Of a stretch of DNA of 64,000 bases, positions 55,200 to 63,436 are shown piece by piece. The position numbers and the translations under genes are program-made. The notes below the pieces were generated by a model, which was given only the letters and a program-made list of their open reading frames with translations, was not told where the DNA came from and did not search any database. Numbering within the stretch: the first letter of the stretch is position 1; every line of letters begins with the position of its first letter. The stretch is taken from the NCBI GenBank assembly GCA_015075725.1, contig JABTTV010000001.1, forward strand, positions 1,364,001 to 1,428,000, written 5' to 3'. This DNA comes from Anaerolineales bacterium (GTDB lineage Bacteria > Chloroflexota > Anaerolineae > Anaerolineales > Villigracilaceae).

Positions 55200-56300
55200 T
55201 TATTTACTCACAAATTCCTTCACTGCCGCAATCACTTCATCCTGCTGTTTCAAAGTTAATTCCGGATATAGCGGCAGCGCCAATGTTTCTTTTGCTGCAT
55301 TTTCAGCGTGCAGGAAGTCGCCTTCTTTGTAGCCATACTTGCGGCATGGCACTGATAGATGCGGCGGGATCGGGTAATACACTTCCGAAGCGATTCCCTT
55401 TTCTTTCAAGAATGCCTGCAACTCATCGCGTTTCGCAGAGCGGATGATGTACAGGTGATAAACATGCTTCGCCCATTCACGTTCCACCGGTGTGACGATC
55501 CCAAGCGGCGCGAGATGTTCGTTATACCGCTTCGCCAATTCACGGCGTTTATCGTTCCATTCATCCAGGTGCGCAAACTTGGCTTGCAAGATTGCCGCCT
55601 GTATCGCATCGAGACGGCTGTTATAGCCGACCATCTCGGAATAATATTTTTTCTTCCAGCCGTGCGCGCGCAGCATGCGCATCTGTTCGGCAAGAGCCTC
55701 GTCGTTGGTGACCACCATCCCGCCATCGCCATAAGCGCCGAGATTTTTGGTGGGAAAGAAACTCAAACAACCAACCTCGCCCATCGCGCCGGTCTTCCTT
55801 CCAAGATATTCCGCGCCATAGCCTTGCGCATTATCTTCGATGACTTTCAATCCATACCTGCGCGCGATCTCCAAAATCGGATTCATCTCGGACGGATGCC
55901 CATACAAATGGACGGGGATGATCGCCTTCGTATTTGACGTGATGGCGGCTTCGATTTTGCCCACATCGATCTGATAGCTCTGCGGATCAATGTCCACGAT
56001 CACCGGTTTCGCGCCCACAGACATGACCGTGCCAGCCGTGGCAAAAAAAGTATATGCCGGGATGATAACCTCGTCGCCTTCGCCGATATTCAAGGCGCGC
56101 ATTGCAATCACAAGCGCGTCCGTGCCGGAAGCAAGACCTATCGCGTGTTTGACTCCCAAATATGAAGCGATGCTTTCCTCGAACTTCACCACCTGCGGAC
56201 CAAGAATAAAGTGACCCGACTCGAGCGTGGATAGAACCGCCGCGTCGATTTCCTTCTTGATGGAATGATATTGCGCAGTGAGATCGACCAATGAAATCAT
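55200..56300 (-). CDS. wbpE: DegT-family aminotransferase, WbpE-like
   Basis: The 366-residue PLP enzyme has [56 protein letters not shown] and [15 protein letters not shown], where the lysine in FFPTKN should bind PLP. WbpE aminates UDP-3-keto-GlcNAcA at C3. The overlapping wbpD (4 bases) and wbpB next to it support this. It has a paralogue at 40031-41107 in the second triad. Confidence 0.84.
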   Translation of the reverse strand: MISLVDLTAQYHSIKKEIDAAVLSTLESGHFILGPQVVKFEESIASYLGVKHAIGLASGTDALVIAMRALNIGEGDEVIIPAYTFFATAGTVMSVGAKPVIVDIDPQSYQIDVGKIEAAITSNTKAIIPVHLYGHPSEMNPILEIARRYGLKVIEDNAQGYGAEYLGRKTGAMGEVGCLSFFPTKNLGAYGDGGMVVTNDEALAEQMRMLRAHGWKKKYYSEMVGYNSRLDAIQAAILQAKFAHLDEWNDKRRELAKRYNEHLAPLGIVTPVEREWAKHVYHLYIIRSAKRDELQAFLKEKGIASEVYYPIPPHLSVPCRKYGYKEGDFLHAENAAKETLALPLYPELTLKQQDEVIAAVKEFVSK

Positions 56301-56884
56301 TTATCGCCTCTTTCGGGGATTACGACTTGATCCTGTTTCCTGTAAGCGTCTCCGCACATCGAGCAGATGGCACGCTCATCCATAAAAGTTAACTGTTCAC
56401 CGCATTGACACACCCATCCGCGGACGCGGGCAGGTGTGCCGTACACCAATGCGTAATCAGGAACGTCTTTCGTCACCACTGCTCCTGCGCCGACGAAGCA
56501 ATACCGTCCGAGTATCGTCCCGCACACAATGGTCGCGTTTGCGCCGATGGAAGCCCCTTTCTTCACCAGCGTGGTCTTGTACTCGTCCTTGCGGTTGACA
56601 TGACTGCGCGGATTGATGACGTTCGTAAACACCATCGAGGGTCCAAGAAAAACATCATCTTCCACGATCACGCCGGTGTACAGCGAGACGTTGTTCTGGA
56701 TCTTCACATTCGTCCCAATGGTCACATCAGAAGAAACAAGCACATTCTGCCCGATGTTGCAGCGTTCGCCTATCTTGGCCCGTGACATGATGTGACTGAA
56801 ATGCCAGATCTTCGTCCCCGCGCCGATCTCGGCGCCTTCATCGACATAACTTGATTCGTGAACAAAATAATCGCTCATAGTCAT
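56297..56884 (-). CDS. wbpD: UDP-2-acetamido-3-amino uronic acid N-acetyltransferase, WbpD-like
   Basis: The 195-residue left-handed beta-helix protein has hexapeptide repeats ([34 protein letters not shown]), [14 protein letters not shown] and a C-terminal zinc ribbon ([16 protein letters not shown]). WbpD acetylates the 3-amino group made by WbpE. ATGA overlap couples it to wbpB, and a 4-base overlap to wbpE. Confidence 0.86.
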   Translation of the reverse strand: MTMSDYFVHESSYVDEGAEIGAGTKIWHFSHIMSRAKIGERCNIGQNVLVSSDVTIGTNVKIQNNVSLYTGVIVEDDVFLGPSMVFTNVINPRSHVNRKDEYKTTLVKKGASIGANATIVCGTILGRYCFVGAGAVVTKDVPDYALVYGTPARVRGWVCQCGEQLTFMDERAICSMCGDAYRKQDQVVIPERGDK

Positions 56885-57822
56885 TTCCTCAAGAAAGGAT
56901 GAGCCAGCGTGTCGATGGGAGAGAGTGGGGATTGCCGGATATCATGCGTCAACTGCACGGAGGGACGGGCTTCCTTGATGCCAAACCCGCGGCCGGCGAG
57001 TGTCTCCTCGTAGACTTTCGTATGCAGGTCGGTAAAACCTTCGGAAAATTCGATTTCTTTTCCGTCCACTGTGATCGAGCGATACGTGGTCTTGCCATTT
57101 GTATTTGCCTGCTCGGGCAGATCGTTCTTATCCACCGAGAGGAACCATCGCACCCGGGCGCGCTCAAGTTCGATGAAACCGGACATGCGCTCATTGTCAG
57201 TGTGATAGACCTTGATGCCGTTCACCGATCCAAACAACCACATCAGCAGGTCGAAGAAGTGAATGCCAATATTCGTCGCCACGCCGCCGGATTTATCGTG
57301 GTCGCCCTTCCAGGAAACTTGATACCACGGACCGCGGCTGGTGATATAGGTAAGTTCCACATCGTGGATATCCTTCGCGGATCGCAGAGTCTCACGGAGT
57401 TTGATCAGGCTGGGATGGACGCGCAACTGCAGGATCGTAAAGATGCGGTGTTTCGTCTCTGCTTCGATTTCTTCAAGGGCATCCAAATTCCAGGGGTTGA
57501 TCACCAAGGGCTTTTCGCAAATCACATCCGCGCCCACGCGCAGGGCAAGGCGGCAGTGTGCATCATGCAAATAGTTCGGCGAACAGATCGAAACATAATG
57601 GATGCGTTCGGCTTCGAATCCGCGGCGAAGTTTTTCCAGATGGCGATCGAAGCGCTCGATCTCGGTAAAGAACTTCACATCGTAGGAATACTGGTCGAGG
57701 ATGCCGACCGAATCCTTCGGGTCGACGGCCGCAACGAGCCGATTACCCGTATCTCTTATTGCTTTCAAGTGACGGGGCGCAATGTAACCGCCGACGCCGA
57801 TCACGGCAAAATTATTTATCAT
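56881..57822 (-). CDS. wbpB: UDP-GlcNAcA 3-dehydrogenase, WbpB
   Basis: The 313-residue Gfo/Idh protein begins [22 protein letters not shown] and has [70 protein letters not shown] and [11 protein letters not shown], all conserved in WbpB. WbpB oxidises UDP-GlcNAcA at C3. AAGGAG stands just before the ATG at 57822, 11 bases after the regulator stop. I prefer this start to an upstream one that would overlap the regulator. The enzyme expects UDP-GlcNAcA from WbpA, which is not in the window. Confidence 0.9.
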   Translation of the reverse strand: MINNFAVIGVGGYIAPRHLKAIRDTGNRLVAAVDPKDSVGILDQYSYDVKFFTEIERFDRHLEKLRRGFEAERIHYVSICSPNYLHDAHCRLALRVGADVICEKPLVINPWNLDALEEIEAETKHRIFTILQLRVHPSLIKLRETLRSAKDIHDVELTYITSRGPWYQVSWKGDHDKSGGVATNIGIHFFDLLMWLFGSVNGIKVYHTDNERMSGFIELERARVRWFLSVDKNDLPEQANTNGKTTYRSITVDGKEIEFSEGFTDLHTKVYEETLAGRGFGIKEARPSVQLTHDIRQSPLSPIDTLAHPFLRK

Positions 57823-57833
57823 GTTCTCCTTTG

Positions 57834-58298
57834 TTAACTCGAACGGATTCGATACCCGTGCCCATCGGATTCTAGAACGAAGTCCTCGGGTAGGTCGCTG
57901 ATTCTCAGCCCGGCTTCGATGCACGTCAGGCGCAAAATATCCATCATCGGATCATCGCCATTCAGGTACACGCTTTTCACACCTTTTTGTTTCAGGTCTA
58001 GGGCAAGCGCTTTTGCTTTCTCGCGCAGCCCACCGTAGACTTTGAGTGAATCCCGCGCATAGTTCATGGCGCGTTGGGTAAAAACCTTCATGCCTTCGGG
58101 GGTCAGATCGTATTGCAGGCGGGTGCGGTCGAGGTGCGAGACCTTGACCCAGCCGCGGGAGATGAGACGTTTGATGTACCAGTTGACGCTCCCAACAGCA
58201 ATGCCGAGGCGTTTTGAAAGGCTCGCCTGCGTGACGAGGTTATCCTGTGCGATCTCGTCCAGCAGGGCATATTCGTGCGGTTTGATCTTTGTATTCAT
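57834..58298 (-). CDS. MarR-family EPS-associated winged-helix regulator
   Basis: The 154-residue protein has an N-terminal winged helix: LLDEIAQDNLVTQASLSKRL, then GIAVGSVNWYIKRLISRGWVK, which matches the EPS-associated MarR group, and DRTRLQYDLTPEGMKV. About 45 extra C-terminal residues (KSVYLNGDDPMMDILRL and on) are not part of the usual domain. It is the first gene of the long leftward block. The ATG at 58298 is chosen because the helix begins right after it and because the promoter lies directly upstream, although no clear ribosome site precedes it. Confidence 0.82.
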   Translation of the reverse strand: MNTKIKPHEYALLDEIAQDNLVTQASLSKRLGIAVGSVNWYIKRLISRGWVKVSHLDRTRLQYDLTPEGMKVFTQRAMNYARDSLKVYGGLREKAKALALDLKQKGVKSVYLNGDDPMMDILRLTCIEAGLRISDLPEDFVLESDGHGYRIRSS

Positions 58299-58317
58299 GT
58301 GAGCGTTCAGTTTTTGA

Positions 58318-58346
58318 ATTCTGACACGATTCCCCCAATGAGTCAA
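58318..58346 (-). promoter_or_regulatory. Sigma70-like promoter for the regulator and the leftward block
   Basis: On the minus strand, TTGACT (58341-58346) and CAGAAT (58318-58323) are separated by 17 bases, a good match to -35 and -10 boxes. Transcription would start near 58311, leaving a leader of about 13 bases before the ATG at 58298. Confidence 0.6.
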
Positions 58347-58380
58347 GCCGTGCCCCGCCTGAGATTCCCTACGATTCCCC
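58326..58380. promoter_or_regulatory. Three GATTCCC heptamers, candidate operator
   Basis: The plus-strand heptamer GATTCCC occurs at 58328-58334, 58363-58369 and 58373-58379. The first and third are parts of an exact 10-mer ACGATTCCCC (58326-58335 and 58371-58380). The first lies between the -35 and -10 boxes, the other two sit 10 bases apart (one helical turn) upstream. An operator for the adjacent MarR-type regulator is the natural reading, but this is inferred. Confidence 0.5.
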
Positions 58381-58382
58381 TA

Positions 58383-59510
58383 CTAACCTATTGCTTCCCG
58401 CATCATCCCTTCATACTGATCCACGATCTTTCCGATGTCGAAATCCTTCGCCTTTTCCAAGCTCGCAAGCCGGAATTTCAGCAGGCGATCCCGGTTTGAA
58501 AGCAGCCCCCTCAAAGCGGATGCAAAACCCGCCTCATCCCGGACTTCGATCAAACAGCCGTTCGAATCCTGGTCCACCAGGTCGAGGAATCCACCTATCC
58601 TGCTGGCGACGATGGCGAGTCCTTTCACAAGCGCATCCACGCCGACGACAGGCAGTCCCTCTGAAAGCGACGGCATGAACAGGATATCGCTCCGGGAGAA
58701 TTCATCCAAAACATCCGCAGGCGTGACCCAGCCTGTGAGGTGGAAACGTTCGCGCATGCCATGTTTTTCTATTTCGGCTTTGACTTCCTCGAACATGGGT
58801 CCATCCCCCAACATCGAACACTCCCAATCCAAATCCTTGAGCATTGACAAGGCGCGAACGATTGCCAGCGGATTCTTCTGTGAAACGAACCGCCCCGCAA
58901 ATACGATCCGCGGGGTTGCATTTACCTCCACTTTATCGGTGACGACATGGGTGAAATCTGCGCCATTGGGGATGACGCGAATCTCCACCGTATAATGCTT
59001 CAACGCGAGTTGACGGGTGAACTCGCTCACCGCCGCAACGTACTTTGCCCGCCTCCAGATCGGAATTGTGAATGGCTTCAACCAGCGGAACCAGTGCGCT
59101 GTCTTTTGCGGCACACCGCCGGGCACGTCACCGAGATGCGCCGTAAGAATAAAAGGAATATTTGTGATGACCGAAAGCATCCATGCCAGCGCGCCCGATG
59201 GAACAGCAAAGTGGGTATGGATCACATCGGGGCGGGAATGGCGGATCAACTCCAGCCCTTTCGAAAACCCGGCGAGGATGTAGAACAGCATGGCCTCGAA
59301 ACTTGCCACAAAAGCCTCGGTCCGCCGCGACGGAATCCGCACGACGCGAAATCCATCCAGTGTTTCGTCGCGCGGCAGGTCGTTCATGTGCGCGGTCAAA
59401 ACGATCACATCATGGCCGCGCGCCGCTAGTTCGGCGCAAATATCATACGCGGCCCTGCCTCCGCCGCCGCCGATGGGCGGGAATTCATAGATCACCGTCA
59501 GAATGCGCAT
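58383..59510 (-). CDS. GT4 glycosyltransferase
   Basis: The 375-residue GT-B protein begins MRILTVIYEFPPIGGGGGRAAYD, a glycine-rich acceptor-side loop, and has TAHLGDVPGG, IRVIPNGADFTHVV, IVFAGRFVSQKNPLAIVRAL and SLSEGLPVVGVDALVKG, where the second acidic residue of the donor site is Asp rather than Glu. It ends 84 bases before the regulator and belongs to the transcription unit on the far side of the promoter. Substrate unknown. Confidence 0.82.
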   Translation of the reverse strand: MRILTVIYEFPPIGGGGGRAAYDICAELAARGHDVIVLTAHMNDLPRDETLDGFRVVRIPSRRTEAFVASFEAMLFYILAGFSKGLELIRHSRPDVIHTHFAVPSGALAWMLSVITNIPFILTAHLGDVPGGVPQKTAHWFRWLKPFTIPIWRRAKYVAAVSEFTRQLALKHYTVEIRVIPNGADFTHVVTDKVEVNATPRIVFAGRFVSQKNPLAIVRALSMLKDLDWECSMLGDGPMFEEVKAEIEKHGMRERFHLTGWVTPADVLDEFSRSDILFMPSLSEGLPVVGVDALVKGLAIVASRIGGFLDLVDQDSNGCLIEVRDEAGFASALRGLLSNRDRLLKFRLASLEKAKDFDIGKIVDQYEGMMREAIG

Positions 59511-59511
59511 G

Positions 59512-61545
59512 TCAATCTGCGAAGGGGTCCTTGCATTTCGACTGTTTGGGGCGCGGCTCGAATACTTGCAGGTTATTCGATGTCAGCGTAACGACGGGTT
59601 TGTAATTGCACAACAACGGTGCGCCAACAAAACGGACCCAGGCCACATTTTCCTCCACGAATGCGCCTTCCTTTTGTTGTGTGAATTTCTGGTCTTCGGC
59701 AACGATCAACGCAAAGCGCCGGTCATGCAAATCTTCGTAGAACGCTTCGAGATACGGGCGGTTGCGCGACATTGCCATCTCCATCAATTCCATCTGTTCG
59801 TATTCGGGCACGAGCGTTATCCCGTCCAAATAGTCGAAGGTGATCAGCTGCCTTTCAGTGACGAACAATATATCGCCGCCGCTTTCAAGCGCTTCCTGCA
59901 AGGTCTGAACGTCCCTCTCAGCGGTTGTTTTATCGAAGCTTGGATAAAAGCCGATGTGCCGAATTGCAAACCCGAGTGGAATCAACAAACCCGCCATCAC
60001 CACTCCCCAGCCGACTCTCCCCATCATCGGCTTCGGTTCGGACACGGCCGCAACCCTTCGACTGAGTTCAGGGCAAGCCTGTCCCGCCCAAAAAACCGTG
60101 ACCAACACCGACAACATCACCAGAAATGCATCCATGTTATGCAGATCACCGCCGCCGCCGATCTTTGTGCTGACGATCGCCCCGCCGATGAATAAAACAA
60201 TCGACATGGAAATCAGCACGAGCCAGCGAAGTGGATGCAAATACCTCGCCATACCGCGCAGCATTTGATAAATTGCAACCAACGCAGGCGCGGATACGAG
60301 CAATATACCCGGCAGGATTCCCATCGGGAAGGTCTCGTTCGGCAGCAGGCGGTTCCAGATCAACTCCGAAGTAAAACTCGAACCGAACGCGGCTAGGTCT
60401 GCGTTACCGGAGATTTGGATATAAACGAATTGCGAGACGAGCGCGGCGGCAACTCCGCTGATTCCCCAAAGGAATGGGGTAAGCCAATACTTCCATTCAA
60501 TACCTGCGTTAGATGCGTTCTCTAACGTATCTGGCGCCGTTGAAGAACGTCGCCCACGCATCTCGAATGGCACTTCAAGAATATAAATCGCAACCGCCAG
60601 CATGGCAGGGACGGGGAACCAATTCACGCGGCTGATCCCCGCCCAAAGCGAAGCAAGGACGATGAACGCCAGCGAACGCCAGGGATGTTTAACCGATACG
60701 CCCGCCAAAATCAAAATCACCATCACCTGCAAGTGATAATACACCGCGCCTTGAAGGAAGAACAAAAACGCCCAGGCGGTGATAAGGATCGTCATGCCCG
60801 CGCCTTGTTTCATTCTCCGGGCAAGCAGATATGCGGATGCCAGCGTCAAACCGAACCACAGGAGCGCCTGCCAGAAACGATGGAACCACAATGGCAAATC
60901 GTCAATGAGGAAGGGAATGGAGAGAAGCATGTAACGTGACGGATGAAGGAAGGGAAGCGCCAACTCCATCCCGTAAAGCTTTTCAGAGAAGAACAAAGAA
61001 GCGTAGTAATGCCGCCCTGCTTCGGAATATCCCATCGAGAATGGGTTGGCTGACGCTGCTGAAAAAATACCCCAGGTTTGGTAGATCATCCCCTGTGCCA
61101 GGACCACGATTGCAAAGGCGGCCGCCCATTCCATTTTCCCAAGTTGTTTCAGTGCAAGGGTTTGAACCAGACTCGCCCACATGAAGACCCATAAAATCGG
61201 CATCACGTGAGGGAGGATGGAGCCGAAGACGTAAAGGCGGGCGATCCAGACGAAGAGGAAGGAAAAGACAATAAGTGAAACGTAACACGTAATACGTAAT
61301 GGTGTGGCAGGTCGTGATCTTTCGAAGAAATCAGCGACCCGGTTCAGGAGCGGCGAAAAAGAAAGCCATAATGCAAACACGGCGGTCAATGCGAACACCC
61401 CAACCAGCCCGACCCACTTCGAGCGGAGAAGGATGATTTCCAACTCCACTGTGCGCTGCATGGTCTGGGGAATCGCAAGCAGGCTGACGACCGCCTGCGC
61501 CCATAGCCATGATTGCAGAAATTTTTTCGCAGAAACGGTTTCCAT
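59512..61545 (-). CDS. Large polytopic membrane protein, GT-C-like, paralogue of 5016-7154
   Basis: The 677-residue protein has about a dozen hydrophobic segments. It shares NPFSMGYSEAGR, RLLPN, STKIGGGGDLHNMD and a C-terminal AWVRFVGAPLLCNY with the gene at 5016-7154. It also contains an in-frame palindromic repeat (60054-60085) that encodes GQACPELSRRVA, absent from the paralogue. I do not recognise a family name; a lipid-linked sugar transferase is an inference from the layout. It starts 45 bases after the gene at 61591 ends. Confidence 0.65.
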   Translation of the reverse strand: METVSAKKFLQSWLWAQAVVSLLAIPQTMQRTVELEIILLRSKWVGLVGVFALTAVFALWLSFSPLLNRVADFFERSRPATPLRITCYVSLIVFSFLFVWIARLYVFGSILPHVMPILWVFMWASLVQTLALKQLGKMEWAAAFAIVVLAQGMIYQTWGIFSAASANPFSMGYSEAGRHYYASLFFSEKLYGMELALPFLHPSRYMLLSIPFLIDDLPLWFHRFWQALLWFGLTLASAYLLARRMKQGAGMTILITAWAFLFFLQGAVYYHLQVMVILILAGVSVKHPWRSLAFIVLASLWAGISRVNWFPVPAMLAVAIYILEVPFEMRGRRSSTAPDTLENASNAGIEWKYWLTPFLWGISGVAAALVSQFVYIQISGNADLAAFGSSFTSELIWNRLLPNETFPMGILPGILLVSAPALVAIYQMLRGMARYLHPLRWLVLISMSIVLFIGGAIVSTKIGGGGDLHNMDAFLVMLSVLVTVFWAGQACPELSRRVAAVSEPKPMMGRVGWGVVMAGLLIPLGFAIRHIGFYPSFDKTTAERDVQTLQEALESGGDILFVTERQLITFDYLDGITLVPEYEQMELMEMAMSRNRPYLEAFYEDLHDRRFALIVAEDQKFTQQKEGAFVEENVAWVRFVGAPLLCNYKPVVTLTSNNLQVFEPRPKQSKCKDPFAD
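60054..60085. repeat. Palindromic repeat inserted in frame in the coding region
   Basis: The sequence CCCTTCGACTGAGTTCAGGG plus the following GCAAGCCTGTCC has the form of a dispersed repeat (CCCT...AGGG ends). On the minus strand it encodes GQACPELSRRV without breaking the frame. It lies in a loop between membrane segments, where extra residues may be tolerated. Confidence 0.55.
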
Positions 61546-61556
61546 AAGATTACCCA

Positions 61557-61597
61557 GGCGTATGCGCCAGTCGACGTTAGTGGACGTCGACTACGCC
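61557..61597. repeat. Strong hairpin overlapping the stop codon of the flippase-like gene
   Basis: A perfect 9-base inverted repeat AGTCGACGT (61569-61577) and ACGTCGACT (61584-61592) has a 6-base loop, with an outer GGCGT/ACGCC pair. The stop codon of the upstream gene (61591-61593) is inside the stem. No T-run follows on the minus strand, so it may be a dispersed repeat or an RNA stabiliser rather than a terminator. Confidence 0.5.
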
Positions 61598-62490
61598 TCT
61601 TTTCTTTCATTCATCGCCGCCAAAATGGATGGCAGGAAGAACGCGCCGGGCAGGCTGGCAATAATGAACAATATGCGGGTCAATAGCGCGATCGTCGCGC
61701 TTTCGGAGGAGGTCAGGCCGCCCAGGTGAACGAGCAGGAAGGTCATCGAAAGTTCCTGCACGCCCAGCCCGTTGATCGAGATGGGAATCAATGTGACGAA
61801 ATACGTCAGGGTGTACATACCTGCCACAAGCCAGTAATCAACATGATGATCGATCCCCTGGAGCAGGAGATAAATGGCAAGGTAAATAAAGGCTTGATTC
61901 CCAAGGGTGGAGAGAAGGGAAGAGATCAGCGTCGCCGGTCTCTTCAGCCAGATTGAAAGCGATTCGAAGGTTCGTTTCACGAAATCGACGACCTTGTGAT
62001 AAAGGGCGGATACTGCAGCTGCTTGCGAAACGCCGGTATCGAGAGAAAAAACGGGAATCAAGCCCAAAGGAAGGGCAAGCCCCATTCCGGCCATCCCGAT
62101 CAACCGGTCCGCGACAAGCGAGGCGAGACAAATCGCGCGGTCGTAACCCAATTGCATCGCTCCCGCCAGGCGCGCCACATCCCCGCCGATTGTGGTCGGC
62201 AAAAAGTTCGAAGCAAAATTTCCGGTGAAGGTCAGTTGCGCAGAGCGTAGGAAGGTAACATGCACTCCCGCTGATCTTAAAAGGATGTGCCATCTTCCCA
62301 CCGCGAAAAGCCGGGAAATGAAAAGCGCTAGTACGGCGAGCAGGAAAAACTCGAAAGCAACCCGGCGAACCGCGGAAAACAATTCGCCGTCGCCCTCTTC
62401 ACGGATCAAGATAAGCAATAGACTTAATGCCAGCAAACTGCCCAACCCGCGAATAAGGGTCTGGCGATTTTCCCGCAGCCACTTAGTCAT
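61591..62490 (-). CDS. Lysylphosphatidylglycerol synthase TM region/flippase-like membrane protein (UPF0104 type)
   Basis: The 299-residue protein has about seven hydrophobic segments and matches the PF03706-like transmembrane family: RLFAVGRWHILLRSAGV, TFTGNFASNFLPTTIGGDVARL near residue 90, the most conserved block, and PISINGLGVQELSMTFLL. Members occur next to dolichol-phosphate-mannose synthase-like GT2 genes, as here (8-base overlap). A role in handling lipid-linked sugars is inferred. There is no synthetase domain. Confidence 0.78.
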   Translation of the reverse strand: MTKWLRENRQTLIRGLGSLLALSLLLILIREEGDGELFSAVRRVAFEFFLLAVLALFISRLFAVGRWHILLRSAGVHVTFLRSAQLTFTGNFASNFLPTTIGGDVARLAGAMQLGYDRAICLASLVADRLIGMAGMGLALPLGLIPVFSLDTGVSQAAAVSALYHKVVDFVKRTFESLSIWLKRPATLISSLLSTLGNQAFIYLAIYLLLQGIDHHVDYWLVAGMYTLTYFVTLIPISINGLGVQELSMTFLLVHLGGLTSSESATIALLTRILFIIASLPGAFFLPSILAAMNERKEA

Positions 62491-63436
62491 CGTTGAGGTT
62501 GATTTTCGTTCGCACGGTGTATGTCGGCTTGCGCTGGGATTCGTGATAGGTGCGCACCAGCAATTCCGCGATCAAACCCATCAGCATGGATTGAAAGCCG
62601 AGGATGAAGAACATCACGCTGGTCTGGAAGAGAGGCGAGCCCGTCACACCGACGAGGAAGAAGATGCGCCGGATGAAGAGATAGGCCATGATGACGGCGC
62701 TGATGATCATCAATAATCCGCCTGTGCCGCCGAAGAGATAAATGGGTTTGGAAGCAAAACTGACGAGAAATTTCACCGTGAACAGGTCGAGGATGACCTT
62801 CGCGGTTCGTTCCAGCCCGTACTTGGTCTTGCCGAAGCGGCGGGGGTGATGGTTGACGATGACCTCTGTGATGCGCGCGCCAACCGAGTTTGCAAATACA
62901 GGGATGAAGCGGTGCATCTCGCCGTAGAGTCGAAATCCCTCCAATACTTCGCGGCGGTAGGCTTTGAGCGTGCAGCCGTAATCGTGCAATTCCACGCCGG
63001 TGACCCACGAAATGAGTTTGTTTGCCATCATCGATGGGAGGTTTCGCGTGATGGCGTTGTCCTTGCGTTGTTTGCGCCAGCCGCTGACCAGGTCGTAGCC
63101 TTCGTCGAGTTTTTCCAACAGCATGGGGATATCGCGCGGGTCGTTCTGTAAATCTGCGTCGAGCAGGACGATGATGTCGCCCTGGGAGTGATCGAGCCCG
63201 GCGGCAATGGCGGCCGTCTGCCCGAAGTTGCGGCGAAAGGAAATGACGCGCACATGTTCAGCGTCTTTTTCTGCGTGGGCGGCGAGCAGGGAGAGACTGT
63301 TGTCGCGGGAGCCGTCATCGACATAGATGACCTCCCAGGTTTTGCCGAGGGAGTTCATGGTATCCGCGACGGCTTCGAAAAGCATGGGGAGGTTATCCTG
63401 TTCGTTATAGACAGGAATGATGAGCGAAATGTTCAT
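62483..63436 (-). CDS. Glycosyltransferase family 2 with C-terminal membrane segments (ArnC/GtrB-like)
   Basis: The 317-residue protein begins LIIPVYNEQDNLPMLFEAV and has VIYVDDGSRDNSL, VLLDADLQNDPRDIP with DAD near residue 95, and two or three C-terminal membrane segments (from about residue 232), as in GtrB/ArnC that load a sugar onto polyprenyl phosphate. It overlaps the flippase-like gene by 8 bases and the membrane protein gene upstream by 4 bases. Such sets feed GT-C enzymes outside the cytosol. Confidence 0.84.
   Translation of the reverse strand: MNISLIIPVYNEQDNLPMLFEAVADTMNSLGKTWEVIYVDDGSRDNSLSLLAAHAEKDAEHVRVISFRRNFGQTAAIAAGLDHSQGDIIVLLDADLQNDPRDIPMLLEKLDEGYDLVSGWRKQRKDNAITRNLPSMMANKLISWVTGVELHDYGCTLKAYRREVLEGFRLYGEMHRFIPVFANSVGARITEVIVNHHPRRFGKTKYGLERTAKVILDLFTVKFLVSFASKPIYLFGGTGGLLMIISAVIMAYLFIRRIFFLVGVTGSPLFQTSVMFFILGFQSMLMGLIAELLVRTYHESQRKPTYTVRTKINLNDD

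Noticed and set aside
56899..57837. Plus-strand open frame of 312 codons opposite wbpB.
   Set aside because: wbpB is unmistakable on the minus strand and the antisense product shows no domain.
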